A stretch of 64,000 bases of DNA from Shinella zoogloeoides (GCF_033705735.1 NZ_CP131132.1:1-64000); one strand, 5' to 3'. Positions 14,931-24,551 are shown, counted from the stretch's first letter. The notes: generated by a model not told the origin, from the letters alone. A program made the numbers and translations.

Positions 14931-17918
14931 TTATTCCGCTGCTTGCTGGTACGAGTATTGTGCATCGTACTGCATGACCTCATCCGCCAGCACCTTTGCG
15001 AGTGAACCATTGTTCCGCTTTTTCGAACGTGCGATCTCATTCCATCGCGAAATTGCGGTTCCCTCTGGAAAGCGCCGGGCGAGGATATCGAGTGCCCGAT
15101 CCAGCGGGACACGACGATAGATTTCATCACGAACGGCTCGATCCTCCGCTTTCGTGGAAAGTGCCCAAAGCATCCGCACTCCGAGAGCATTCTTGAAGAT
15201 CACCCAACGCTTCTCGTCGTTTCGCAGCTTATACATCACCAGCACGTTCGCGCCCTTCGAAGGGTCCGAAGGATCAGGACCGTTCACATATGTCGTCAAC
15301 GCCTTATCGATGGCTTCTGTACCGCCAAGCTCTTCAATGATCTTTCTGCGGGCTTCCTGCGAATCCGAGTTCAAAATCATGATTGTGGTGGCCTGCGACG
15401 TGAGGCCACGGAAATCGCCTAGCTCCTGACTGACCAAGCAAACTTCAAGATTCCACTTACGACCTGTACGGCAATCATGCCAGACCACCTCGTTAATGGT
15501 GTCGATAGTGCCGGTTAGATGGTATTCGTCCATCATCAGGCGCTTCGGGGTCTCGGCGATTGTCTGGAACTGCCGTGTCCAATAATCCTCATAGAGCGTC
15601 CGAATGGCCTCATCTTGTGGGAAGGTCATGGCGCGGATGTCATCTTTGTCGCCAGCGATCTTTGCCATGAACAACTGTCGCGTCATGAGGAACATCAGGG
15701 TGTTTTTCCGGCTCAACTCATCATTGAGCGAGCCGACCGTCAGAAGGTCTTGAAGATCGACGGCCATGACTCGAGCAGCGCCGGTTTCCATCGTGGTATG
15801 GCTGGCGAACATCGGATAGGCGGCTTCCAGCGCTTCCAGATAGCGTTGCAGCTTTTCGAGCATCGCATCGCCGAAGTCTTTCTTCATTTGCGGCTCTGCA
15901 ATGATGGTCGCAATATCCTTGAAGCGGGGCGCTGCGTAGCGTTGCGCCCTCGAAGCCATCTCAGGCATTCCACGCCGCATAAACTCGTCCACGAGCGTCC
16001 AGTAGCGCGTTTTGTCGCTCAAAACGATACCAGCGGCAGTGGCGGCATCATTCAGAACCGGATCAAGGTTCGCCTGCCAACGGTTAGGACGTGAATCGAT
16101 GCTGAGATCGCTCTTCACCTCGTAAACGCGGGAAATAATGCGCGTCATCAGCTCGGGAAGCAGATCCTCCTTCATCGGGATCGCTGTCAAAAGGAAGTTC
16201 TTCAGGTAAACCCTCTCGCGGTCGAGGGGGCTACGTGACCCAAGCGAAATGTCGAAGGGATTAACCGCCCACTCGGCCGTGTTTTTCGGCCGAACATACA
16301 AAACCTCATTCTGCCGCTCAGGCGGAAGCAGCTCCTTCAGCAAGTTCATGCAGCCGCTCGATGACACACCCACGTCTGCGATCATCATGAAAGGCAATTC
16401 ACTGCCTGACCTATAGGCCATCAGATCAAAATTCATCCGGTTGAAAAGGACCGACTTACCCGAACCTGTACCGGCGCTGCCAAGCGTGAGCCATGCTGGC
16501 TGCTCAGGGGCGAAAGCCCTGTGAGGCAGAAGGGACCCATCCAAGCCCGTGAAAAGGCTATCCCCGGCTTGGAAAACCGGCGCTGTGCGGTGCAGAGGCA
16601 TGATGACCGACAAGTCGGAAACCGGCGCAAGCACTCCGCGCCATCCTTTCGATGTGGCATTCATACCGGCGACAGTCTCGGCGAGCACCCGCACCGGATT
16701 TGCGGGACTGTCCGAAACCGAACAATCTCCCCAAGACTGGATATCCACCAGAAGACGCGAGGCGCGCGTGGGAAGCAGCTCTTGCCGCTCATGCGGCTCG
16801 ATCCATGTCGCAGCTTCCAGATTGGCCTTCACAACGGCTTCTGTATCCGAACCTAGCGCCTGCGTTACGAGCTGAAGATTCTGGCCGAGAAGTTTTGTCG
16901 TGGAATTGAAGATGCCCAAGAGCTGCGCAGCAACCTGCCGCAGCCCGATAGAGCGCCGATCCGCGTGATTAAGCGATTCCAGATGCAGAGTGACCCGGTA
17001 CGGCATTTTTTCCGACCGCAGGCGCGAAACAAGTATGTTGAACGGCCGGAGATTCTTCGGGAAGCGATGAACCTGACAAACCGAAAAGGTGCGCGGCCCC
17101 CACTTAATTTGACGCATATCTTGGGAAACGACAGGAGCTGACGAGAGAATCTGCTTTGCCAGCGGCTGCGCGAAGAAGTCTGACACATCGCTATCAAACG
17201 TTTTTTTGATCGGCGGATATTTCACAGCGCCGGGTTCGTGAGGCAACCAGTCATCTGGCGTCTCATGATAAAAGATGCCCTGCCTGATTGCCGCTATGTC
17301 CGGTCGCGATCCATCTTCCTTCGGTCGCATGATCTCGGCCATGACGCCACACCGTCTTAAGGCCGAAAGGACGCTCTGGACATAGGCCATGTGCGGGCCT
17401 TCCAGCCCTTTTAGCTCAATGAAGGGGTCCATTGCCGACCGCATCGCCGGCAGCTCGCTACGGGCCTCATCGTTGGCCTTTTTTTGCATCATCATTTCAC
17501 GCTGCGGCCCTGCTACCGGCCGTGACGTGAGGGCCATTATAACCCGCTCATTGACCGCCCTTTTCAGGATAACATCGCGCGTTTCCCGCAGGATCGTATC
17601 GATCCGCAACTGTTTCAGCTCGGCATTATGTCGGGCGCGGTCAAGATGCTCATCAACCACCTTCTCGGCATTGTAGGAGCATTCATATGAAATCGACATG
17701 TTATGGCCGGGCGTCTTCATTACCTGCGCCAACTCGGCCGAAAAAATGTCGACCATACGATCCGCAAATTCGACTTCCGATGTGATCGAGCGAATCCCCT
17801 TGATCTCGATCAGAGTGATGTCGGAGCCATCATGTGCAAATATGACGGGACGCGGGGTGTCTGGATCGAAGCCGCTCAAATCACAAAACTGGTCAGCATT
17901 CCGGTTGAACATGCTCAT
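14931..17918 (-). CDS. dotO: DotO/IcmB/TraU-type VirB4-like ATPase
   Basis: A 995-residue cytosolic ATPase that energises assembly of the transfer channel. It has the long N-terminal region of DotO/IcmB/TraU proteins and Walker A GSAGTGSGKS at about 480-489, followed by MMIADVGVSSSGC; a Walker B-like segment is at RLMMDEYHLTG, with VCLVSQELGDFRGL downstream. Its length agrees with IcmB (about 1000). The start overlaps the stop of the 90-residue gene before it. It is the most diagnostic component for placing this system in the type IVB/MPF_I class, as MPF_T/F VirB4 proteins have a different N-terminus. Confidence 0.9.
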   Translation of the reverse strand: MSMFNRNADQFCDLSGFDPDTPRPVIFAHDGSDITLIEIKGIRSITSEVEFADRMVDIFSAELAQVMKTPGHNMSISYECSYNAEKVVDEHLDRARHNAELKQLRIDTILRETRDVILKRAVNERVIMALTSRPVAGPQREMMMQKKANDEARSELPAMRSAMDPFIELKGLEGPHMAYVQSVLSALRRCGVMAEIMRPKEDGSRPDIAAIRQGIFYHETPDDWLPHEPGAVKYPPIKKTFDSDVSDFFAQPLAKQILSSAPVVSQDMRQIKWGPRTFSVCQVHRFPKNLRPFNILVSRLRSEKMPYRVTLHLESLNHADRRSIGLRQVAAQLLGIFNSTTKLLGQNLQLVTQALGSDTEAVVKANLEAATWIEPHERQELLPTRASRLLVDIQSWGDCSVSDSPANPVRVLAETVAGMNATSKGWRGVLAPVSDLSVIMPLHRTAPVFQAGDSLFTGLDGSLLPHRAFAPEQPAWLTLGSAGTGSGKSVLFNRMNFDLMAYRSGSELPFMMIADVGVSSSGCMNLLKELLPPERQNEVLYVRPKNTAEWAVNPFDISLGSRSPLDRERVYLKNFLLTAIPMKEDLLPELMTRIISRVYEVKSDLSIDSRPNRWQANLDPVLNDAATAAGIVLSDKTRYWTLVDEFMRRGMPEMASRAQRYAAPRFKDIATIIAEPQMKKDFGDAMLEKLQRYLEALEAAYPMFASHTTMETGAARVMAVDLQDLLTVGSLNDELSRKNTLMFLMTRQLFMAKIAGDKDDIRAMTFPQDEAIRTLYEDYWTRQFQTIAETPKRLMMDEYHLTGTIDTINEVVWHDCRTGRKWNLEVCLVSQELGDFRGLTSQATTIMILNSDSQEARRKIIEELGGTEAIDKALTTYVNGPDPSDPSKGANVLVMYKLRNDEKRWVIFKNALGVRMLWALSTKAEDRAVRDEIYRRVPLDRALDILARRFPEGTAISRWNEIARSKKRNNGSLAKVLADEVMQYDAQYSYQQAAE

Positions 17919-18187
17919 GTGCGGTCCCTCGGGGTAAAGCGATACAGGAAGCCGCCTAAATCGGCGTCATCAGGTAAATTCTCAAAATCTGTGTTGAACG
18001 TGCTGGAAGCGAAACCTTCGGCGATCCGAACTCGATGTTCCAAAGATTCATCAATCGCACTGAGAGCATTAGGAAACTGGTTGCTTGCCGCCAGCCCGCG
18101 CACCCGGTCTATCAGTGCTGTCATAGCCTCACTGCCCTGCAACTCGGGCAGAAAGGCAATCTTGGACGGCTCTTTGTTCGTCGCCAT
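17915..18187 (-). CDS. Small soluble protein of the transfer operon, unknown function
   Basis: A 90-residue protein without membrane segment or signal peptide. Its stop overlaps the dotO start by 4 nt, so it is tightly coupled to it. In IncI plasmids small genes (traS/traT) precede the DotO homologue traU, but I see no sequence motif that allows a match. The C-terminal half is acidic (DFENLPDDADLGGFL). Confidence 0.65.
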   Translation of the reverse strand: MATNKEPSKIAFLPELQGSEAMTALIDRVRGLAASNQFPNALSAIDESLEHRVRIAEGFASSTFNTDFENLPDDADLGGFLYRFTPRDRT

Positions 18188-18193
18188 GGTCCG

Positions 18194-20341
18194 TTACTCC
18201 ATCGATGGCGTTGGCCTCTGGCCAAACGACTGGCGAACCGAATTCTGCTGTCCGAAATCGACCTGGCTACGGTTGGCGCGCTGTAGTTTCTCCTGTGCGT
18301 CTTCAATCTGGTTTGCCGCCTGCAGAACCTCTTTTGGAGGCGAGGCGAGGCGCGATCTAACAGCCGCCAGATGCCCTCCCGCGTGCGGTCCACACCGTTC
18401 AAGACGTTCAGATAACCCTTTGACAACTTGCGGGCCGGTCTCGTTCTGCAACTTGGCCCATGCGGTTTTCATTGCCTCGCCATAAGCGCCAGCATCGCCC
18501 ATTGCCCGCATTCGGGCTTCCATGGGTCGAGACGGATCGGAGGCTGCGGCAGCAGCAGCAGACGCCTTATTTCCAAGCTGGATGATCTCATCCATCTGTT
18601 TCGTAAGGGCCGTATTGGCCTCACCAGCGGCACGGCGGGCTTCAACCATCGCCTCACCCGGAGCAAGTGCGCGACGGGAATTGGGTCCATGCTCTCGGAG
18701 CCGAATTTCATTGTCGATGATGCCATTCACCGCCAGATTACTCTTCATCCGGAGGGACGGCGAAAGCTCTTCCATGCGGCTATAGGCTTTAAGCGTGCGC
18801 TCCATCACATCTTTCGCGGCAGCGCGTTCCTCCAAGCCTTTGATTTTCAGGACCGTAGGCTCTGGCACCTTCCGATAAGGCTGGCCGTGCTGATCTACGA
18901 TCCTCTGCGAGAGTGCTTGCCGCTCGATGAGCGTGAAATTGCGTTCGACCTTTTCGAGCGCTCGCGCATGAGCGGCGGCATAACCCGGCTGCACGATATC
19001 TTCCAGCGCTTCCTCTGCCGTCAGCTTGCCGCTCGAAACGGCATTTGCAGCGTTGACGAAGGCTGTCTTCATGCCACCGTCTTCCACCCACTGATCGGCG
19101 ACGTTCGCAAGACGATGAATGCGGTCTGTGGGAGCAAAAATGTTTTTATCGACCCATATGCGATCAAGATCGACAGTCAGATGATCCGTCAGTCGGCGAA
19201 GAGAGCCATCAGAAGCTTGAATCGATAGATCGGCCGGGAGCCTGTGCGCGGCCGGATATGCCTTACTGGCGCGTTTGTCTTGCACCTTTGCGCCGGTCGC
19301 AACGAATTTCGAATTCTCTGGTATGATACCAGCAGCCCTTGCGTTCTCGATCAGCACCAGTGCGGCATAGGTCTGCTGCAATCGGCCCTCTGCATGGCGC
19401 TCAAGCGCTCCAATTGGAAAACTATCGCCCGTCCGAACCACATCCTGATAAAGCTCGCGGAACATCTCGACTGAATCGGGCTTGGCGTCGTGAATTACCC
19501 GGCGTTCCCGCGAAGGTTCGAGGCTTTTGCTGGCCGCATAGGTCTGCTGTAGCTCGATGCTATGGCCGATCTGGATCGGGTTTTCCCAACTGCCCGGAAC
19601 GGGTTCTGGATTTTTCATGGCATCTCCTTCGACGGTAGATTGGGGTCGGGCCTCGCCGCTCGCCGCGTACCTCAGTTGCTGCTCGATGCTGTGGCCGATC
19701 TGGATCGGATTTTCCCAACTGCCGGGCACATTCTGCCGCGCATCTTCCATCGCAGCCTTCCGTTCAACCATGCGAGCGAAAAGCTCCGCATTGCTCTGAG
19801 CGGCCTGCTCGACATATCCGTTACCGTCATCGTGAAGTGCCATCAGCCGCTGCCAAGCCGCATCAACTCTACGCTCGATGTCAGCGCGAGCACTCTCCCG
19901 CCATCCCTGATCTTCCCCATCAGCATTGTACATGTACGAGCCTGTCTCAGCGTCGTAAGACGGTTCAGGACGCTCGATGTCGGTAGACGACTGATAAAGG
20001 GAATCGATTTCTTCCAGAATGCCGTTGACCACGGCTACATTCTGTTCGCCAAAAGCCTCAACGGCCCGCTCATACGCGCGAACCTCACTTTCCTCGTCAA
20101 ATCCATCGTCAAGGAAACCGTATTCCGTGGGATATCGCTTCGCATGATCGAGCACATAGCGATTGCCGGATCTCGCCTCCGCCTTCGCGGCGACAACGGC
20201 GTCGTGAAGCTTAATGACCGCTTCATCCCTCGTGGTTGCGTTGAGCGCCGGTTCTGTGACATGCGACCTTGCCGATGCTAGTTCGGCAAGAACATGCTTT
20301 CCTCGTTCGACCTCTTCCCGGTTTTCTGGCTCTAACGCCAT
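18194..20341 (-). CDS. Large soluble protein with an internal 22-residue duplication, unknown function
   Basis: A 715-residue, charged, largely helical protein with no signal peptide or membrane segment. A block of about 22 residues containing VPGSWENPIQIGHSIE occurs twice, near residues 205-226 and 248-269, and the two DNA copies are nearly identical, so the duplication is recent or conserved by gene conversion. The C-terminal 300 residues look coiled-coil rich. It begins at the ATG at 20341, 7 nt from GGAGG, rather than the upstream in-frame codon. Its location between DotG and DotO genes suggests a cytosolic role in transfer, perhaps a substrate or polyvalent-type protein; this is inference. 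Confidence 0.75.
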   Translation of the reverse strand: MALEPENREEVERGKHVLAELASARSHVTEPALNATTRDEAVIKLHDAVVAAKAEARSGNRYVLDHAKRYPTEYGFLDDGFDEESEVRAYERAVEAFGEQNVAVVNGILEEIDSLYQSSTDIERPEPSYDAETGSYMYNADGEDQGWRESARADIERRVDAAWQRLMALHDDGNGYVEQAAQSNAELFARMVERKAAMEDARQNVPGSWENPIQIGHSIEQQLRYAASGEARPQSTVEGDAMKNPEPVPGSWENPIQIGHSIELQQTYAASKSLEPSRERRVIHDAKPDSVEMFRELYQDVVRTGDSFPIGALERHAEGRLQQTYAALVLIENARAAGIIPENSKFVATGAKVQDKRASKAYPAAHRLPADLSIQASDGSLRRLTDHLTVDLDRIWVDKNIFAPTDRIHRLANVADQWVEDGGMKTAFVNAANAVSSGKLTAEEALEDIVQPGYAAAHARALEKVERNFTLIERQALSQRIVDQHGQPYRKVPEPTVLKIKGLEERAAAKDVMERTLKAYSRMEELSPSLRMKSNLAVNGIIDNEIRLREHGPNSRRALAPGEAMVEARRAAGEANTALTKQMDEIIQLGNKASAAAAAASDPSRPMEARMRAMGDAGAYGEAMKTAWAKLQNETGPQVVKGLSERLERCGPHAGGHLAAVRSRLASPPKEVLQAANQIEDAQEKLQRANRSQVDFGQQNSVRQSFGQRPTPSME

Positions 20342-20384
20342 GGGCAGACCTCCAAAACGCACAAGTTACCGATAGCCGGAAAGG

Positions 20385-20663
20385 CTATCCCCACATGCTG
20401 GAAAGCGCGTAGGTGACGACAGCAGAAATCCCAAGCAGGGCACCAAAGACAAAGGCAATCACTTGGCCGTACACGGTTTGCTCACCGTGGCCGGTGAAAC
20501 CGTCATTTTCGCTCTGAACCATCAGCCAGATATTGACGCCGGTTTTCAGGCAAATGACCAAGCTCAGAAGGGCAAAGATCACGGGGATCAAGTTTCCGGC
20601 TGATGCCAGAAACTCATAAAACGATTGCCCCATGGTCTCTAGGTTCTGGTTATTTGGGTTCAT
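20385..20663 (-). CDS. Small two-helix membrane protein of the transfer system
   Basis: A 92-residue protein with two hydrophobic helices (about residues 23-48 and 66-88) and no cleavable signal. It lies directly after dotG, where IncI systems carry the small membrane proteins TraP/TraQ/TraR and Legionella carries IcmD/DotP-type proteins. It shares the general plan, but not clear sequence, with the gene products at 14391 and 58109. Probably an inner-membrane part of the core complex or a pilin-like subunit. Confidence 0.6.
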   Translation of the reverse strand: MNPNNQNLETMGQSFYEFLASAGNLIPVIFALLSLVICLKTGVNIWLMVQSENDGFTGHGEQTVYGQVIAFVFGALLGISAVVTYALSSMWG

Positions 20664-20681
20664 CTCGGCCCTCCCACGGGT

Positions 20682-21854
20682 TTATCGCACCCCTTGCGGG
20701 ATCACCACTGGCGCCAAGAAGACGACGCCCAAGCCCATCCCGGCCGGAGCCGACATCGTAGGGGGGCGGCTGAAATTGCTGGCTGCGGCTTGTGAAAGGT
20801 TCTGGCCAAGCGGCTGCAATGCGGCGAGAGCTGCCTGTCCATAGTTCACAGGCTCCCGGCCAGATACGATGACACCATCGCTAACCGCAACGGTCCTGTT
20901 ATTCTGGACGAGCTGCTGGCCGACCTGACCGACGCCTTGCAGGATAGAAGACAGAAACAGCCCGCTGTATCGCTGCAACGTGTGTTTATCTACGTCTGCT
21001 GCAATTCCGGTGCGGGCCTGCGTTTCCGACACGGCAATTGCCGTCACCGGAAATTGAGCACCTGTGTTGGTGACGATCTGATTGAAGGAGATCGCCGCCT
21101 GATTGTCGGAGTAGCTGATCTGGCCCACGAGGCGCATGCCCGTCAACGGCCCATTACGCGTGCCTCTAGCCGGGTCGTAGATCACGTCATCGAGCGACAC
21201 GATAATCGGAGCGCCCGGATCGTCGGAATTGAAAGCCCGATCCAGACGCGCGAAAATAACATCGCCAGTGCGGGCCAGCATCACCATTTTGGGCTGCGGC
21301 TTTGCTACTGGCCCTGCCTGTTTCTCTTCCTTGACTTCCGGTGCTTTGTATTTTTGCGTTGCCATCTGAACGCGGGGCGCATTCCCCCCATTCCCGTTGC
21401 CACCACGAGCAAGCGCATCGATCTGTGCCTGAATGGCTGCTCTAGCGGCCTGATCCGATACGGGCTGCTGCACCGGAACCTGCGTCACATAGACGGTTCT
21501 TTCCGTGGTCTCCTTGATGACGCGCTCTTCCGGCTCGGCCTTCTTCTCTGGCGGAACAACAGGTTCTTCGCCCTTGTCAGCCGGGCCTACCCCGGTAATC
21601 ACGGTAGGAGCTTGATAATCCCTTCCGCCTTGGCGAGCTTGCTGCGCGTCCTCATTGTTGACGGTAGCGCGCCTGTTGGCCTCGTTTGTATCAACCGGCG
21701 TCATTTGATCGTTTCGCGGCACATTTTGGCCATTCGGAAGATTGCTGGCTGTGCCAGCGCCACGGTCAGGTGCCGTTTGCCCCGAAAGCATGAAGGCCCC
21801 GGCTCCGATAGCAACGACCAATGCCCCTGCTGCGCCAATAACGAGCTTATTCAT
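20682..21854 (-). CDS. dotG: DotG/IcmE/TraO-type VirB10-like core protein, short form
   Basis: A 390-residue protein that would span the periplasm as part of the core complex. It has one N-terminal membrane anchor (LVIGAAGALVVAIGAGAFML), a Pro/Gln/charged-rich linker with a short coiled coil, and a C-terminal VirB10/TrbI-like domain (ARTGDVIFARLDRAFNSDD, GTRNGPLTGMRLVGQ, ISFNQIVTNTGAQFPVTAIAV). Legionella IcmE is about 1050 residues because of a pentapeptide repeat region that is absent here; the length is closer to IncI TraO. The ATG at 21854 is 6 nt from GAGGGG. It follows dotH directly. Confidence 0.85.
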   Translation of the reverse strand: MNKLVIGAAGALVVAIGAGAFMLSGQTAPDRGAGTASNLPNGQNVPRNDQMTPVDTNEANRRATVNNEDAQQARQGGRDYQAPTVITGVGPADKGEEPVVPPEKKAEPEERVIKETTERTVYVTQVPVQQPVSDQAARAAIQAQIDALARGGNGNGGNAPRVQMATQKYKAPEVKEEKQAGPVAKPQPKMVMLARTGDVIFARLDRAFNSDDPGAPIIVSLDDVIYDPARGTRNGPLTGMRLVGQISYSDNQAAISFNQIVTNTGAQFPVTAIAVSETQARTGIAADVDKHTLQRYSGLFLSSILQGVGQVGQQLVQNNRTVAVSDGVIVSGREPVNYGQAALAALQPLGQNLSQAAASNFSRPPTMSAPAGMGLGVVFLAPVVIPQGVR

Positions 21855-21866
21855 GGTCAACCCCTC

Positions 21867-22982
21867 TTAGTATCGAACCGTTGCGGGGCGCTCCACGCCC
21901 GATCTGTCGGAGAAAAGCACGCGATAAGGTAGCCCATTGAACCTATAGGCCGTCTCCCCATCCGGTGTGGGGACCTTTTGCGCGAACTGCGGAGTGAGCA
22001 TTTCAACATGACCGACGACGACCAGATCACCGTTAGGCGTGGTATAGCCACGTAGATCAGGCGCACCCTCCAAGGCTACTGACCTTGCCCCGGCCGGTAT
22101 CCTACCGATGATATAGGTTGCCAAGTCGCTCTGCGGCACCGGCCTTCTGGCGACATTCCTGCCGCTCGGCGCATTCCGCCCCTTCAGAGAAACCGGCCTC
22201 ACTTTTTCAGCGAGCGGAGACCGCCCCTCGATCACGACAGTCAAAGGCATGTCGATACTCACCTTCTGACCGCCCTGCGGCCGGAAGCCGGATTGCGTCA
22301 ACAACACGATGGGATATGGCCACTTATCAAGCGCCACGTTGATGTTGCCAAACACCTCGAAATAGCAGGGAGTAAGGTTGATCGTGGTAGGCCGCTCACC
22401 GGCTTCGCTCGCCTGAGCGCCTGTAGCGTTTCCGCATCCTGCCCCATCCTGCGCCAGCATCTGCGGGTTATACGTTACGTTCGCCACCGGCCACGGATAG
22501 CCATCGCTGTCAACGAAGGTGACAGGAGTCGTAAGACCAAAGGCCATCCGCACCGTGGGAGGCGTCTGCATTGGTGTCTTTGCGGCGTTCACAACCCGAG
22601 GCAATGCGCTCGGGTATGGATCGGTCGAGTAAGTCGGCCGGACAGCAGCACTCTGAGAACCTAGCGTGGCGTCCCTGATGCGGCCGACCTCGTTGGGCTT
22701 GAGGATCATGCCTTCGGTCCGATCCACCATCCCTTGCCTGATTTTGTCCAACTCTTCCCGCGTGAGTTCGCGGGCTGGAAGGTTCGGTTGCTGCGAATAG
22801 GTCTGCGTACCTGGCTGCTGCTGATACTGGCCGGGGTCCTGCCGAGGTATCCCTTGCTCACCAACCGGCGCATTGATGTCCTGCTGTTGCTGTTCTTGCG
22901 CGACAGCCGCGCCTCCCATCATGACGGAGAGTAGCAGCGCTACCGGAACCCCTTTGGTCTTCATCTTCATGCCCTGCTCCAT
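21867..22982 (-). CDS. dotH: DotH/IcmK/TraN-type outer core protein
   Basis: A 371-residue exported protein. After the signal peptide (GVPVALLLSVMMGGAAVAQ) comes a Gln/Pro-rich stretch, then helical LTREELDKIRQGMVDRTEGM and a beta-rich C-terminal domain including MAFGLTTPVTFVDSDGYPWPVANV, which is typical of DotH/IcmK/TraN. These proteins form the outer-membrane ring with DotC and DotD. The ATG at 22982 overlaps the stop of the preceding gene; an alternative ATG at 22970 would remove four residues. Gene order DotI-DotH-DotG is that of both IncI (traM-traN-traO) and Legionella. Confidence 0.9.
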   Translation of the reverse strand: MEQGMKMKTKGVPVALLLSVMMGGAAVAQEQQQQDINAPVGEQGIPRQDPGQYQQQPGTQTYSQQPNLPARELTREELDKIRQGMVDRTEGMILKPNEVGRIRDATLGSQSAAVRPTYSTDPYPSALPRVVNAAKTPMQTPPTVRMAFGLTTPVTFVDSDGYPWPVANVTYNPQMLAQDGAGCGNATGAQASEAGERPTTINLTPCYFEVFGNINVALDKWPYPIVLLTQSGFRPQGGQKVSIDMPLTVVIEGRSPLAEKVRPVSLKGRNAPSGRNVARRPVPQSDLATYIIGRIPAGARSVALEGAPDLRGYTTPNGDLVVVGHVEMLTPQFAQKVPTPDGETAYRFNGLPYRVLFSDRSGVERPATVRY

Positions 22983-23596
22983 CAAGACTCGTTCTTGTTG
23001 AAATTCTGTGTGGCGCTGATGCTGTCTATCCCGATCCCGTTCGGGTTGGCCTCGGAGGGCCGAAGCGCAACAATCAGCATCGTCAGCAATATGTCCGACC
23101 GCCTCGTGTCCACGTTTGACTGCTGAAATTGAACGATAGGGACTTCCACTCGCCAAAAACGGCGTCCCTGCAAAAAGCCGACCTCTTTGATGTTCGGAAC
23201 GCCGGATCGGTAAGCTGTTTGCGTAACGAAGTTCTCTCTAAAGGCGATAGGGGAGCCGGTACGGTTCACTTCCTGAACATAGGAGTTTTGGCCAGAAGGC
23301 GTGAAATACTGCCTCAGAGCCGAACCGATGATCGTCGCCTGATTATAGTAGTCGTATGAATTGACCGCGACTGCGGCATCAGAAGCGAAATCAATAAGCC
23401 TCGCTTGACTGATCGCAGCTTCTTTCAGGACCGTCGCGTTGCACGAGCTGCCGGTGCCCTGCTCACGCCAGACAAATTGCGTGACAGGTTTCATCAGATA
23501 GGTGTCGGCCGTCATCGCGAAGCTCGCAACGACACCAAGGCCAAAGAGACCGCCAAGACCTATAATCGCAAAGCGGTAGATCTCGACACCTTTCAT
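22982..23596 (-). CDS. DotI/IcmL-like protein, second copy
   Basis: A 204-residue bitopic inner-membrane protein: one N-terminal membrane helix (FAIIGLGGLFGLGVVASFAM) followed by a periplasmic domain of the VirB8-like DotI type (DFASDAAVAVNSYDYYNQ, FRRFWRVEVPIVQFQQS-like end). It overlaps the gene before it by 4 nt and resembles it in plan, so the operon encodes two DotI-like proteins. In Legionella the partner DotJ is a shortened DotI without the periplasmic domain; here both copies retain it. Confidence 0.75.
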   Translation of the reverse strand: MKGVEIYRFAIIGLGGLFGLGVVASFAMTADTYLMKPVTQFVWREQGTGSSCNATVLKEAAISQARLIDFASDAAVAVNSYDYYNQATIIGSALRQYFTPSGQNSYVQEVNRTGSPIAFRENFVTQTAYRSGVPNIKEVGFLQGRRFWRVEVPIVQFQQSNVDTRRSDILLTMLIVALRPSEANPNGIGIDSISATQNFNKNES

Positions 23597-24264
23597 GGAC
23601 GCCCCCCTTCTTCGACTGGCTGCGTCGAGACAAGGCGACCAATCGCAATACCCTTTGGATTAAGAGGGGATTTGTGAGTACGAACGATCGTTGCATAGAA
23701 ATCACGGTTTTCCGACCGACGATCCTGCGAGTTCCGGTAGATCAGCGTCATTGGGACGACGATTTCCCACTCATAGCGAGACGTACCGTCCGGCTGTCGA
23801 GTTGGCCCTTGCCTCGATATCACTGCGGGACCGCGTTGGGTTGCGGTAGCGTTCTGATATTTCGCGACGACATCCTTGATGATGCCCCACTCGCTGACCG
23901 AAAGACGATAATTGTTGCGGCCTTCAAGCGTCATATAAAGCGACGTGCTGCTGTTGATCTGGTCGCGCCAAGAAGTCCAATCGTAGGTTTGGATCATGCG
24001 GATCGCGTTTACCGCAAAGTCGCGAGCGGTCGCGTCTGCCACCATCGGCTCATCAAGGCCGATAGGCGCACACACTGACTGAGCATCAGTCGTGCCCAAG
24101 AAGGCAGTTGCCGGGAATTTTACGAACCGCGCATAAAGAATTTGCGCCAGATGAACATAGATCAGAACAACGGCAACTGCCAAAAGCAGCGTGAAAACGC
24201 GCATGTTCCGCAAGATCGCGGCCATCGCTGCATTGTCTTCTAAAATAGCCTCTTTCGACTTCAC
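23593..24264 (-). CDS. dotI: DotI/IcmL/TraM-type VirB8-like protein
   Basis: A 223-residue bitopic protein with a short cytosolic helix (SKEAILEDNAAMAAILRNMRVFT), one membrane helix, and the periplasmic DotI domain (DFAVNAIRMIQTYDWTSWRDQI, RYEWEIVVPMTLIYRNS). It belongs to the inner core of the transfer channel. I place the start at GTG 24264, which overlaps the upstream stop (GTGA) and follows AGGGGA; an upstream TTG would only add residues overlapping the previous gene. Confidence 0.85.
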   Translation of the reverse strand: MKSKEAILEDNAAMAAILRNMRVFTLLLAVAVVLIYVHLAQILYARFVKFPATAFLGTTDAQSVCAPIGLDEPMVADATARDFAVNAIRMIQTYDWTSWRDQINSSTSLYMTLEGRNNYRLSVSEWGIIKDVVAKYQNATATQRGPAVISRQGPTRQPDGTSRYEWEIVVPMTLIYRNSQDRRSENRDFYATIVRTHKSPLNPKGIAIGRLVSTQPVEEGGRP

Positions 24265-24542
24265 CGCGCCGTATTCCCCTGCAAAATCGGCACCGGGCAA
24301 CCAAAAACCCCGCCATCGGCGACGTAAGGTTCAGTCACCGCATTTGCCTGTAAAACATATCCGAATAACAGCACTGCGAGCGTCCCCACGATCAGCGCCG
24401 TCCATAAGATCGTAAGCTGTTGCTGCTTGGCGATAATCTGTTCACGCGCGATAGAAGGCGCGACCGGATCGGGAAGAGTAGCCAAAGCGAACTTTGGCAC
24501 CCTTACCTCACTGAATTTCTTCTTCTTATCGAAAAGCCCCAT
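24261..24542 (-). CDS. Single-helix membrane protein upstream of dotI
   Basis: A 93-residue protein with a lysine-rich N-terminus (MGLFDKKKKF), one membrane helix (about 46-66) and a short periplasmic tail with one Cys. Its size and position next to DotI are reminiscent of DotJ/IcmM, which stabilises DotI, but I cannot show homology. Translationally coupled to dotI by overlap. Confidence 0.6.
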   Translation of the reverse strand: MGLFDKKKKFSEVRVPKFALATLPDPVAPSIAREQIIAKQQQLTILWTALIVGTLAVLLFGYVLQANAVTEPYVADGGVFGCPVPILQGNTAR

Positions 24543-24551
24543 TGGCGACCC

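Noticed and set aside
17703..18485. 260-codon plus-strand frame across the dotO start and its neighbours
   Set aside because: Antisense to three coupled genes; no ribosome site; typical shadow composition.
20937..21932. 331-codon plus-strand frame inside dotG
   Set aside because: Antisense shadow caused by high GC and codon bias of dotG; Arg/Cys-rich product.
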